Positions 45,267 through 56,398 of a stretch of 64,000 bases of DNA are shown here, piece by piece; within the stretch, counting starts at the first letter, position 1, and the number at the start of each line of letters is the position of its first letter. This stretch comes from Orobanche coerulescens. Lineage: Eukaryota > Streptophyta > Magnoliopsida > Lamiales > Orobanchaceae. The DNA lies in the NCBI GenBank assembly GCA_033398695.1, contig CM065801.1, positions 106,323,170 to 106,387,169 of the forward strand, in the 5' to 3' direction. The notes below the pieces were generated by a model. The model saw only the letters and a list, made by a program, of their open reading frames with translations, ran no database searches and was not told where the DNA came from. The position numbers and the translations under genes were made by a program.

Positions 45267-46081
45267 CGCTGAATATAGCCCTTATCCAGTAACTCCTCTA
45301 GCTGCTTCTTCAGTTCGTACATCTCAGTAGGTGCCATACGATACGGCGCCTTGGAAATTGGTGTAGCTCCGGGTTCTAGCTCAATGGTAAATTCCACATC
45401 CCTTCGTGGAGGTAGTCCCGGTAACTCGTCAGGAAATACATCTGGAAATTCGTTCACAACAGGAATGGATGAAAGTTCCACAATTTCGTCTTCTTTCTTC
45501 ATTGCGTAACACCAGTACCCGGCACAGCCCTGTTTCAACATTTTGACAGCTTTCATCGCCTTGATCAACTTTCCTGAGCTTCCCGGTTTCCATCCTTCGA
45601 ACAGTACTTCGGAGCCATCATCAGCGATCAGTGAAATATTCCTCCTTCGGTAGTCTACAATTGCTCCATACCGATTAAGCCAATCGTCTCCGAGTATCAG
45701 GTCATCTCCTTGCATTTCTATTACGATCAGATTTGAGAGCCACTCTCTGCCCCCAAATGATACGGGGAAATTTCTAGTTTCTAAATTTCCGACAATTCTC
45801 TCTCCACTCGGTAAACCAACAACATAAGGTTCACAAGCATGAAAACCGGAAATATTCAAACGATTTATACAAGACAAAGATATGAAAGAATGTGTAGCTC
45901 CTGTATCGAACAAAACGCTAACTGGATGGGAAAGGATTTGGACAGTACCTGATGCGACAGCAGCATCCTGATCATCTGTCCTCCTCATCTCATACAAACA
46001 TGGGGGAACAGATCCGTCACTCGATGTCCCCTTTCGGTCCCATTGTCCTCTGCCTCGCCCGCGGCCAAAATTATGAGGCAT
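45188..46081 (-). pseudogene. G5 protease and PR-RT linker (298 codons)
   Basis: Minus-strand open frame. The aspartic protease motif is LFDTGATHSFIS, with Thr instead of the Ser seen in G1; the flap-side block is [13 protein letters not shown]. It continues through [16 protein letters not shown] into the start of RT and ends after a frameshift near 45260. The catalytic Asp is intact. Confidence 0.9.
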
Positions 46082-46120
46082 CTGAACACTTTGCTGCGTC
46101 TGTTGGACACTGGCTTCCTT

Positions 46121-46694
46121 CTAAACTGGCTGTGATGAACGGGTTCCATTGTACTTAGTGGCGTCCTTACAAAACGTCGCACGGTGCCCTTCTCGTCCGC
46201 ACTCAAAACATGTAACTGGAATGCGCAAACAATCACGCCAAAGGTGGCCTGGGCGACCACAGTTAAAGCACTTCTTAGCTGTATCCGTCGTGGCTGACAT
46301 TGTTCCGTAATTCTTTCCGCTCTTAGATGGGTGCGGAGGCTTCTTGAAAGAAAAAGAAGACTGGGCCTTGCGGGGCCCACTGCTCTTGTGCTCTGTAAAA
46401 GTACCAGAGACTTTCTGTTTCTTCGACTCCGTGAACTTCTCCATTGCTGCTTCTTTCATTTCATACTCCAACGCCTTATCCTGCATCAAGGCGGAGAGTG
46501 GTACATTCAAAACCGGACATGTACCTCTGGATTTCTGGTTTTATCCTCATTTCAAAATGAATCATCATCTCCGCATCTGTTCTGACCAAATGTCGAACAA
46601 ATGCTAAATGCTGGTTAAACGTCTTAATCGTCTGGGATACGGGTTCGTCTGATGGTTGAGCGGAGAAAAATTCCCGAATTTTGGCTTCCCTCAC
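46121..46694 (-). pseudogene. G5 gag, central and zinc-knuckle parts
   Basis: Two overlapping pieces in different frames. 46476-46694 carries the middle of Gag (FFSAQPSDEPVSQTIKTFNQ). 46121-46510 carries two CX2CX4HX4C knuckles (CFNCGRPGHLWRDC and CFECGREGHRATFC). Frameshifts lie near 46500 and 46690. Confidence 0.9.
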
Positions 46695-47227
46695 AGACGA
46701 GGCAATCGAGCTTCCATCATCATTTTAAATTCCGTCCAATCGGCATCATGATCTGCAGGTCGGATAGCTTCCCACCACTCGGATGCTTCCCCTATCAGAA
46801 AGTACTGGGCAATAGGAGCCCTCCTATCGTCCGGGCAATTAATTCCAGCAAAAATTTTCTCCAGTTCCTTCAACCAATGGTCCCAAGTGGGAGTCTCAGA
46901 AAAGCCGTCAAATTTGGGTGGTTGCATCTTTGCCACTTCTTGTAACCATCGGTCACCTCGATTTCCCATTTCTGGAATCTTTTGTTGTCCATCACCCTGC
47001 TGAATTCCTGCCGCCACTTGCATTCGGTCCACGACCTGAGCGAACTGAGTCATCTGGTTCATGACTTCACGAAGGATTTCTGGCACACCAGGTTCCGGTT
47101 CGTTATTGATGGATTGCTGCGGCTCGCCTGAGCTATGACTAGCCTGATTAGAAGGCGACGCTTCCCTTTCAGCATTCCTTCGTCCACGTCCACGACCGCG
47201 ACCACGTCCACGTCCGCCTCTCAACAT
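46691..47227 (-). pseudogene. G5 gag N-terminus
   Basis: The ATG at 47227 (minus) starts an Arg-Gly-rich run followed by the conserved block DRWLQEVAKMQPPKF and WDHWLKELEKIFAGINC. It is open for 178 codons and then shifts frame at about 46695. The start is supported by its position about 220 bp after the PBS and by the same N-terminal style in G1, G2 and G4. Confidence 0.9.
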
Positions 47228-47445
47228 ACTGTAAGCACAAGTACTTAATATACAGGAAACAACATCGTTCTAATATTCGAGTATAAAGAGACACAACATG
47301 TAAAGAACAAGATAGAGTTTAGGAACTTACAACCACTGTTCGCATGAAGACGTAGGCAGTGCAGTGATGTCGTTCACGACTGGTTACCTCAAAAGACATA
47401 AATGACCCCTATTTTAACCCAACGGCCAAGATATCCATAATCTTA

Positions 47446-47457
47446 GCTCTGATACCA
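47446..47457 (-). promoter_or_regulatory. G5 primer-binding site, perfect
   Basis: Minus-strand TGGTATCAGAGC, an exact match to the plant initiator-Met primer-binding sequence, five bases from the LTR end. Confidence 0.93.
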
Positions 47458-47462
47458 TATTC

Positions 47463-49815
47463 TGTAACACCCCCGATATATTCAGGAATATTACAGCGCC
47501 GTAAATCCTTTACATAAGAATTTACAAGGCTGAATAAAAGAAATGACAATAACAGGTACCAGTTTATGAAATTGCTGAAATAAAATTCAACCGACTGGTT
47601 CAAAACCGAAATTACAAATATCCCATGTAGAGTTATTATTACATCATCAAAATCCAAACATTATAAATCGACAACGTACTCGAGTTCTTATTGAAAATAA
47701 CCAATAAATAACGGACAGTAAACCCGGTCGAAACATCACTCTGCACCCTCGTCGTCATGCATCTCCAGTGATTGTTTCCCCGCTCTCCTGGATCCTGAAC
47801 ATACACAAATGTTCACCCCCGAAGGGGTTAGCACAACGATGCTAGTACAAGTACAATAATCATACAACAGTGATATAATCAACAATTATATCATAACAAG
47901 TTTCTCCAACGAGAATATCCACAACACATATCATATCATAACATTTCCAACATACAGATGGTATTCCAACGATCCAGCGCACACAGCTATAGATTCCCAT
48001 GATGATCCCGTCGGACCAACACATGGTGGAACTACCTGTCCAACGATCCAGCGCACACAGCTATAGATTCCCATGATGAGTCCCGTCGGATCAACGCATG
48101 GTGGACATATATACACAACATATTTACACGATACAATCATAATTGTCATAATACAAACAATTCTAATTAGAGTACTTGCCTCGGTTCGTTGACAAGAATA
48201 AACTTCCACGAATATCAAAATACTCGAAGGTCGTCCCTTTCGATCAGTCACGTGTTAAGCTCGAACCTTAACAAAAGAAATAGTACAGAATTCATTTCGT
48301 GCTGTACGAACGTCTAACAAATCAACAATTACGGTAGGAAGTCCTTAATATGCAATGCATGCGGGCCATTAACGCACGCTACTAATCATATGTAGCGTAC
48401 GTTAATGCTACTCGTTAGCGTACGCAGTACACACCGCCTAGCGTACGCTAACCCGGCGTTGTCAGTGCCTCACTGATCATCCGACTGACTCGGCTGATGA
48501 TTTAACGCACGCTAAGTCCAAAACGTTGCGTACGCTAAACGTACTCGATAGCGCACGTTAAATCTCGTATATTAGCGCACGCTAATAGTGCATGGCGATT
48601 CAACGGAGGCGTGATTTACACAAATAGTGATGAAGTAAGCGAATTCTTCAGTGATTTGATGTTTGTTATCTGTCTTCATGTTATGTTCATAACCTTTATG
48701 AATGATCTCCAGGATAATATCAACTTCAAGATGCAAATATACGTATAATCATCATGACACCATAATCCATCTTGATTACAATTCTCATGCGAAGTTGGTG
48801 ATCTCCGGTTGATGTATTAGATTCTACTATCATTATACATATTCAGACTTCATCTTGAGGTGAACTAACAATTCCGACTTATACGAAATAATATTTCCTA
48901 AGATGATTCTTCCTTTAAGTTCTTATAACATCTCTTCCAAATCATGATCACAAAGATAACATAAATCATATGGATTGTTAACTTCAGAATATTTCTCTCA
49001 TCATTTGAAGTACTAGGATTCCAACTTCAAGGTTCCAACAATAATATCGTAGTTGTAGACATTCCAATCTTCTAAACGTGATGTTGTTGAATAATTCACA
49101 AATGAAATTCAATACCTCGTTAATATGATCATCGTATCCATTGGAAATCCAAATCTAAGACTGGTGATAGGTTGAACATACCTTAATATGCCGAAATCAC
49201 TGAACCACGAGGTATAATCTGACTCCGGTTGGTTATGTGCCACTCCAAGGTGTTACTTCTCTTCAATGATCACTCACAAGTGATACTCAATCATGCAATG
49301 ATCACAATATATGTTCTAAGTGTTTAGAAGAGAGATTCTTGCTCTCTGGACTCTCAAGGATGAAGTATAGACGAAGGAAATGAAAGCCAAAGCGGTTGCT
49401 GTCCCATTTATAATATTCTGCATTATTGACAAGTTAGTGCACGCTACTAAGCATCCCTTAGCGTGCGCTAATAATGGTTGACTTCAGAATTTGTCCGGGT
49501 GCGTCAGCGGGAATCTTATCCGGACCCATGTCCCGGCTGACGCATGTGTTAGCCATCCCGCTCAATAATTGAGCTCTTAGCGCACGCAACTCCTATCTTC
49601 ATAGCGTGCGCTAATAATGGCCTGATAGCGCGCGTTAAGATACATTTTTAGCGTGCGCTATCACGAGGTTGCTTGAGCAATTTTGCAAGTTTCTACACTT
49701 ATGTACAATGATATCAATGCACGAAATATCATATTCCAATAATCAAAATCATCAATCCGAAATAATACAGGGTTGAATACAGATGAAATACACCGTAATA
49801 AACCTGGATATTACA
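47463..49815 (-). repeat. G5 5' LTR (2353 bp)
   Basis: Minus strand TGTAATATCCAGG...GGGGGTGTTACA. U3 near-palindromes cluster at 49430-49670 and 48369-48590. A TATA-like ATTATAAATG (minus) is near 49421. Two CCAACGATCCAGCGCACAC units (plus-strand) are at 47967 and 48039. An acceptor-like TTCAG|G (minus) is at 47799-47794, after GCTAACCCC. Confidence 0.88.
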
Positions 49816-50172
49816 TAGCATACCTATACTGAATGCTCCCACTACTCCTGAGTGAAGACATGCACATGTCCAAGCATACAATATGCAAGTTTATACTAAA
49901 CTTAATTCCTAGTTAAGTTTTATCAACTTGCGAAAATATTATGAAATTGAGTTCTAAGTACTTCCAGTGCCATACTCCTTCTCTCATAGGTAGTGGAATA
50001 TTTCTACTTAATTGCATGGACATTATTTCTGTTTATTTACCAAATCAAGAACCTTAAAGACATATAGTAGATATAGAAATAAACACTGCTTCTTATTAAT
50101 CATGAGTTCAAAATTACATATAAACCCTAACTCTCATGTCCTCAGGGTGGCATTCGAGAGCATACTCTAACA
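49816..50172 (-). repeat. C3 3' LTR fragment (Copia, minus strand)
   Basis: Minus strand from 50172: TGTTAGAGTATGCTCTCGAATG, similar to the C1 LTR start. It follows the tract GCAAATAGGAGAT. It is cut at 49815/49816 by the G5 LTR; the remainder of this LTR is not found on the other side of G5. Confidence 0.85.
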
Positions 50173-51175
50173 ATCTCCTATTTGCACTTAATGCCACAAA
50201 CTGTAATATCTAATACCCATCTAATCCAGATATTGCCCTAGGACAATCTGCGATCGTGGCTTGGTAAGTGGGTCAGCAAGGTTATTTGCTGAGTCTACTC
50301 TCTGCAGTTCAAAGTATCTATTTTCACTATATTTATGAAGATGTGATACTTTCTCCCGACGTGCTTCATCTTGTTATGAGACCTGGGTACTTTAACATGT
50401 GCAACAGCTCCTTCATTGTCGCAATAAAATAGAACTGACAGCTATGCGCTAGGGACTACCTGATGTTCTTCAAGAAATTTCTTGATCCATAATGCTTCCC
50501 TTGACGTCTCTGAGGCAGCCTATCACTCGGCCGGGCAAGTGGAATGTGCAGTCGCAGTTTGCTTGGAACTCATCCAAGAAACTGCTCCACCATTGAGAGT
50601 AAATATATACCCTGAAGTGGACAATCGCATTGCCACCAAAATCCGAGTCTGTGAACCCATTCACTCCCAATTCTCCCCCACCATATGTAAGAATTATTTA
50701 GTCCGTTAAAACATTCTTTACGGCTATATAATGTCCTTTACCTGAATTTGCTTGAAACCAACTGACTACGCTCATAGCATATGCAATATCTGGTCTCATG
50801 CACAACATTGCGTACATGAGGCTACCCACAACCGATGCTTAGGGCACTTATCTTATTTCCATTTTATCTTCCTCACTTTGAGGATATATAAATTTGGAAA
50901 GTTTTATACCATTTCTCATAGGCAAGAACCCTCTTTTCGAATCTTAGATCCTAACTCTCTTTAGGATCTTTTCATAGGACTCTGGAAAGTCCTATCATTC
51001 TCTTTGCTCTGTCCCTATAGATGCGAATACCCGGTATGATAGAATGTCATCTACATATATGACTAAGAACACAATCTTACTTCCACTAAAGTTTTTATAA
51101 ACACAAGGTTCTTCCTCAGTTTGCGCGAAGTCAAACTCTTCGAGTGCTTCATCAAAAAGATGATTCCAACTTTGC
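50173..51175 (-). pseudogene. C3 reverse transcriptase/RNase H fragment (minus strand)
   Basis: From 51175 downward: SWNHLFDEALEEFDF, then EEEPCVYKNFSGSKI and the catalytic VIYVDDI box. These match C1 closely in order. RNase H is decayed (GFTDSDFGG visible) but the C-terminal RVDSANNLADPLTKP block is readable near 50290-50240. Everything upstream of the RT middle is replaced by C4 in the opposite orientation. Confidence 0.87.
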
Positions 51176-52060
51176 GTGTTGGTTGATTTAGCTGAAGGTT
51201 GTAAGCCCTTAGGATGCAAGTGGATCCTCAAAAGGAAGTACAAGGCAAATGGGTCAATTGACAAGTATAAAGCTCGTTTGGTAGTCAAAGTTTTCAAGCA
51301 GAAGGAAGGATATGAGTTTTTTTATACCTATTCACATGTAACGAGAATTACATCTATTCGAGTGCTTCTCGCAATTGCCGCTTTTCACAATCTTGAGATT
51401 CATCAAATGGATATTAAAACCATTTTTCTGAATGGTGATCTGGATGAAGAGATCTATATGGAACAACCTGAAGGGTTTCTAGTAACTGGACAAGATAAAA
51501 AGGTCTGCAAACTGGTTAAGTCTCTATATGGATCGAAACAAGCTCCATTAGAGTGGCACTTGAAATTTGATAATGTAATGTTATCAAATGGTTTTAAAAT
51601 AAACGAGTGTGATAAATGTGTTTTTATTAAGAACACGAATAACGGCTATGTTATTGTGTGTGTTTATATAGATGACATGTTAATCATAGGCAGCAATGTA
51701 CAAGTGATTAATGGCACTAAGAACATGTTGAAGAGAAATTTTAACATGAAAGACATGGGGATAGCCAATGTGATTCTTATAATAAAAATTCTAAGAAAAT
51801 CTGATGGAATCATCTTGACAAAATCTCACTATGGCGAAAAAGTTCTAAAAAAATTTAATGCTTTTGGTAGCTTGCCGGCTAAGACCCCAATAAAGCTAAA
51901 TGTTCACTTGAGAAAAAATCGAGGGGAGCCCGTCGCACAAGAAGAATATGCACGAGTCATTGGGTTTTTAATGTATCTTACAAATTGCACTCGACCGAAC
52001 ATAGCTTGCGCCGTGAACAAATTGAGTCATTACACGAGAAATCCAAGCAAAGAGCATTGA
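51176..52060 (+). pseudogene. C4 reverse transcriptase, 5'-truncated (Copia)
   Basis: The frame opens at the junction (LVDLAEGCKPLGCKWILKRK), which is inside the RT of Copia elements; there is no true start. It includes MDIKTIFLNGDLDEEIYMEQ, a catalytic CVYIDDMLIIG box (Ile in place of the common Val) and the thumb. It ends at TGA 52058. Its sequence is distinct from C1/C3, indicating another Copia lineage. Confidence 0.9.
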
Positions 52061-52620
52061 AAAGCTCTTGTTAGAGTTTTGAGGTACTTAAAGTATACTC
52101 AAGACCTTAGGATACAGTATTCGAGATACCCCCGGTACTTGAAAGGTACTGTGAAGCGAATTGGATACCTGACATGAAAAATTCATTTTCTACAAGTGGC
52201 TACGTGTTTACCATTAAGGGTGGAGTTGTCTCGTGGAAGTCCGCCAAACAAATGTGTATAGCCCGATCCACCATGGAACTAGAATTCATAGCTTTGGATA
52301 AAGCTGGTGAAAAAGCCGAGTGACATAGAAACTTTATAGAAGATATTCCACGTTGGTCAAAGCCAGTGCCAACAGTGATGATTCACTGCGATCGCCAAGC
52401 TGCTATCGGTAGGGTAATAAGTAACATGTATAATAGTAAGTCTCAACATATTCGTCGACGCCATAATACCATGAGACATTTGATGAAAAGTGGGATTACC
52501 TCTATTGATTACGTGAGGTCATTGGATAATCTAGCGGATCCACTAACCAGAGGGTTATCCCAAGAACTTGGTTCAATGGGAAAACTAAGCTATGAGAGTT
52601 CGTGTGAAACACTCATCTAA
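52061..52620 (+). pseudogene. C4 RNase H, frameshifted
   Basis: Pieces: VLRYLKYTQDL directly after the stop, then [18 protein letters not shown] in another frame, a TGA at 52321, and an open C-terminus (52366-52620) with HCDRQAAIGR and SQHIRRRHNTMR...NLADPLTRGL. This C-terminal signature is the normal end of Copia RNase H. Confidence 0.88.
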
Positions 52621-53033
52621 GTTTACTCCCTATAGAGAAATTGAGTGTTGAAAGCTTGTATAGTGGTGAGGTTAAGTCTATGACTTTTAATGATAGAGTG
52701 TGGCAAGATTGGTAAAGAATCACCTATATCAGTAAGAAGTAGGGGCCGCTTCATAAATGCACGTATGAATCTAAAGGGGTGTCCAAGGCCCGCAATGGAC
52801 ACAAAACGTGAGAACGGATGAGATTGTGGTGTTCAAGTGTTAGCACCATTGTCTCGGTGCATGCCATGGGGGAATAGTTCAAAGTATCATGCTACTAATC
52901 CGCCTGTGTACCCGATGGTGTTAACAATGGAAGGTTTAAAGCCACGAACTACCTATCCTTATAGTTTAACGCCTCTTGAGGACTGAGCTTGTGTCTGTAT
53001 ATTGCATTTGGCTATTTTAACTCATGTGGGGAT
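52621..53033 (+). other. C4 3' untranslated region and polypurine tract
   Basis: Noncoding, about 410 bp, between the RNase H stop and the LTR. It ends CTCATGTGGGGAT, whose GTGGGGA run is the probable PPT. Nothing else is recognised. Confidence 0.7.
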
Positions 53034-54035
53034 TGTTGTAATCGTTAATGAATTTAATATCATAGGATCGATCTACATTCCTAGTATATGATTGTGATAT
53101 ATTCACATTCTCTAAATCGATTCCCGGTGAGTGAGAAATAGTGGATTAAGGTTTGTCACTTAATTGTGGAATAATGAGGGACGACTGTCCCTCATTGATA
53201 AATAAAATATCATTGTTCAAGTATATATGGAGTTATCACTATACATGTATTAATTAATGACACATGTGATGGGCTTAAATCCCACACACGCGCACACGTG
53301 CGTGCTGCCGCCGCCCGCCCGCCTCGCCTCGGCCTCGACCGCTAGCCGCGAGCCGCAGACTCTGGACCGCGGACCTGGGGCTTGGACTTGGATCTTGGAT
53401 CTTTGGGTGGTCTTTGGGCTGTTCTTTGGGCCTGGCCTTGGGATTGCTTAAATATTTTTTGGACTACCTCAACAATGTTGATGGGCTCGTATGTGCACAT
53501 GAGGATGTCTAGGTACATCCCTCGAGCTTTCAAGGAGCTGAATACAGTCTTAATGGCTGTGATCAATGCAGCATGAATTCCTGCATTATGACAGCCATTA
53601 ATGGCTATATTTATTTCCCTGCAGGTGTGAGATGGCCTATAAATAGGCATGCATCTCATTTGCATTAGTACATGAAAAAAAATCGAACTACACAAGTCAT
53701 GCAGCTTTTTGCATACAAAGTTTCATAGTCAGCTTCGTCCTCACCTCGTTCCAGTTCGCCGGAGCTCGTGGGTTTTGTGGTGCTACTACCTCCGACATGC
53801 TGCCATTTTATATTTGGAGACGATACGTCAAAACCGAGAGCACTACCGGGGCGCATACCGTCTTGCGGATAGAGAGTTCCTCGACTCGGCAATAGTTTAC
53901 GGTTTTGTCTTTCATTTTTTTTTATAATTTCAATTCAGTTTTGGGTTTTCTAATTTATGTTTTTTCGAGTTGTAATTTTATTTCCAGTTGTAATTTATTT
54001 TTCGCCCAGTAAGATTTACGAAGAATTTTCCAACA
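53034..54035 (+). repeat. C4 3' LTR (about 1.0 kb)
   Basis: It starts TGTTGTAATCG after the PPT and ends TTTTCCAACA. It contains a GC-rich stretch (53281-53460), a strong TATA box TATAAATAGG at 53638-53647 and a poly(A)-rich site. No 5' LTR of C4 is present, so the end is defined only by TG...CA and its position. Confidence 0.78.
53638..53647 (+). promoter_or_regulatory. C4 LTR TATA box
   Basis: TATAAATAGG, a near-consensus plant TATA box, lies about 400 bp before the LTR end. It could still drive transcription to the right. Confidence 0.7.
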
Positions 54036-54780
54036 AAAAATAATATAGACTTTGATTTTGACTATCTTGACTTATATATGATACACTATATATCGTATTT
54101 TGAATATATGTGACATGCGTAGTATGACAAATTAAGATTCATGATGTATTGTTATGTATAAATAATAATATACATGGAGATTAACTGGATCAACTTGATT
54201 TTGACACCTTAATTGAAAAGAATTTCAAACACACTTATGTTATTAATATTGAAATATAATTTTCATTTATATTTGAAGTCCAAAATTATGACCTCATCGA
54301 GTTCTATAATTCTTGATTTAGCTCGATCAAATTAAGAGTATTTTTAAAATGAAATTTGTACATATTATTACTTACAGAGAAGCGATATGCCGCACACGTT
54401 CCATGAGCATCGACCACGTTCGTTTCTTTTTTGATTTGTAAATTTATTCTGATTCTAATACTTAGAAATTGTTATTGGTATACTTGATTTAACAAATTAA
54501 ATATACTCAAAACTCGATTTGACGATAACTTGAATGAATCCTAGAATTGAGATTAATTGTATCGGGTATCTAGTAAAAAACCAATCGAACCGATAAACCA
54601 TTAATGGTGTTTGGATCGGTACATAGTTTTATACTTTTAGTTTATCAGTTGTCGGTTGACGATTATACCAGATTAATCGTAAAATCAAAGAAAAACTAAA
54701 ATTATTTTATTGTTGATTTAATTTATTAAATCCCGAAATTATTAATTAGGCTTTTATTTGTATTTTTTTTGGATTTAATC
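54036..54780. other. AT-rich stretch without recognised genes
   Basis: About 745 bp of low-GC DNA. No open frame of note. A CGAACCGATAAACC / GGATCGGTACATAG region (about 54585-54625) with partial dyad symmetry is the only structured part. It is probably intergenic DNA or the promoter side of the exon-like block that follows. Confidence 0.5.
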
Positions 54781-55051
54781 TTTCTCACTCTTTTGTTGTA
54801 ATCTAATCTCTCTTGCTCAGCTCTCGATCAAGTCAGCCGCGCCTACGAATTTGACCTAGTCTTCTCGACGCTCCCCAGCCCACCTTCAGCCTCCGTCTTC
54901 ACCGTCGGGCTCCGCCTCAGTGTCATAATAAGCTTCCTTAACGGCTTAATTAAACAGCCCACCGCCCTACTCCGCGCCGCACCTCCCACTCCTCGTCCTC
55001 CTCCTCCAGTCGGCAGTCGCCGCGCCGCCCTGACCCTGTCGGCCGCTGCCC
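54781..55051 (+). other. Exon-like CT/GC-rich block, left half, interrupted by G6
   Basis: Composition changes abruptly from AT-rich to a CT-rich leader (CTTTCTCACTC, ATCTCTCTTGCTCAG) and then to GC-rich DNA, as in plant 5' exons. The block continues at 62822 after G6 removal and reaches an AAG|GTAGGT donor at about 62855. No long plus-strand frame is evident, so it may be a noncoding first exon. Whether it belongs to the CACTA-type gene at 63341 or to another gene is unresolved. Confidence 0.45.
55047..55051 (+). repeat. Left target-site duplication of G6 (TGCCC)
   Basis: TGCCC before the 5' LTR and CGCCC (62822-62826) after the 3' LTR agree at four of five positions, consistent with an aged 5-bp duplication. 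Confidence 0.7.
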
Positions 55052-55239
55052 TATAATACCCAGGATTTTGGTATCCGGACATATTCAATTAGTTCCCAAT
55101 TCAAGCGGATATATGGTGCCTGTGTTTATGTGGTTGTATGTCGGACTTCATTATTTGTTCGCTTTCTTCCAGATCGTCGCGTGTTTGTCGTCCCGGTGCG
55201 GAGTATCATTGTTGTGATGAGTTTGGTGCGATATGGGTG

Positions 55240-55505
55240 TAGCGCACGCTACTAGGTGTTATAGCGTGCGCTACTGTGCAGAGTTAGCGCATGCTACCTT
55301 GTGGATCGCATGCTAACGCGAGTGGCAGAAGCTACTGCATTCAACTAAAAGTTCGATTACGTACGCTATGGAGCCCTATAGCGCGCTCTAAGGTGCGGCT
55401 GTTAGCGCATGCTAACGGGTAGTTCGGGGACCATCCAGAAGATACTGGACTGGGTCTGGAGGTTTTGTAAGCGCACGTTAATGCTTGTTTTAGCACACGC
55501 TAATA
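55240..55505 (+). repeat. Near-palindrome array in G6 U3
   Basis: Variants of TAGCGCACGCTA lie near 55240, 55261, 55283, 55300, 55375, 55401, 55468 and 55491. The same array is at about 60945-61235 in the 3' LTR, with independent base changes in individual copies. It ends one or two bases before the TATA inverted repeat. Confidence 0.85.
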
Positions 55506-55527
55506 TGTCCGGTATATAAACCGGACA
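55506..55527 (+). promoter_or_regulatory. G6 TATA box framed by an 8-bp inverted repeat
   Basis: Arms TGTCCGGT and ACCGGACA enclose ATATAA. The 3' LTR copy (61228-61249) has arms TGTCCGAT and ACCGGACA, one mismatch. The core promoter could therefore extrude or be bound symmetrically; function is inference. Confidence 0.75.
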
Positions 55528-56398
55528 ACAGTCGTGTTTCCTCATTTCTTTCTCATTTTCTCCTCTCTCTACGGGTGTGAGTCGGGGGGCGACCAGGGTT
55601 GGTGATCTTGTCTGATTTTGTTCCATTCAAAGGTTTTTTGGAGCATCCTAGGTGATTATAACATCATCCAATCTATTGTTCTTCGTCGGATTGAGGTAAT
55701 CCCTTGATTTTTCTTGAGTTGACCATTTTTGTAGATTTTGTTCTTGATCTTGTTTCTAATCCGATTTTGATGAATCGATTAGTGTTAAATGTTGTTGTTG
55801 ATCATGTTCTATGGATTTTATATCCATATTTACTACTTGTTCAAATCGGTTTATGATTCTAAGGTTCTTGAAGAAACGTGAACTTTTAATGTTCGATTAA
55901 ATGTTCAGATGAGTTTTCCTTCATTGGTTTGAGGCGAATTTCATTGCTAGTAGTCTTTCTCCACATTGTGATCGTGTTTTTGTTGTTTCTTGTGGAAGTT
56001 GTAGGTTCCGAGGCACTTCGACCGAGCCATGTTCCTCGGGGTATTTGCGTGCTGATTTCGAGGCAAGTATCTTAACCTTACACTTTGTGTTTCGTAGATG
56101 TAATAGTTGATAATTGACTATGTGTGCAATTTGAATGTTTTTAAAGGGATCGGTATATTCTCGATAAAGGTTTTCTTCCAAGTAAACTTGTGTGTTTGAG
56201 AATGAATGTGTCGTTCTGAGAATGTGTATTAGTGTTGTATAATGTCTTGTTTTCGTATGGTACCGTTGTGTGCGACTATATCGCTTGGTGATTGCTTAAT
56301 GTTGTGTTGTATTGCTTTGTTGATCCCTCTGTAAGAAGGTGTTGCTATTTGGTGTTGTTAGATAAGTATATACCTACTCATGGTGTGTGATAACTATA

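Larger units (their letters stand above)
40179..49815 (-). mobile_element. G5: minus-strand Ty3/Gypsy element, no integrase, mismatched LTRs
   Basis: On the minus strand, from right to left: 5' LTR (49815-47463), perfect PBS (47457-47446), gag (ATG at 47227), protease, reverse transcriptase, RNase H (ending 43949), about 450 bp of untranslated sequence, hairpin/PPT, and a 3' LTR (43455 to about 40200). Integrase is absent. The two LTRs share blocks but differ in length (2353 versus about 3250 bp) and in terminal sequence. They did not come from one recent insertion, so G5 is a mosaic or a recombinant. Confidence 0.8.

Noticed and set aside
53257..53695. GC-rich ORFs on both strands within the C4 LTR as a host gene
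   Set aside because: Located between a TG start and a CA end with a TATA box, in normal LTR position. No domain is recognisable.
54843..55088. 81-codon minus-strand ORF as a gene
   Set aside because: It runs across the G6 insertion point into LTR sequence, so it cannot be ancestral coding DNA.
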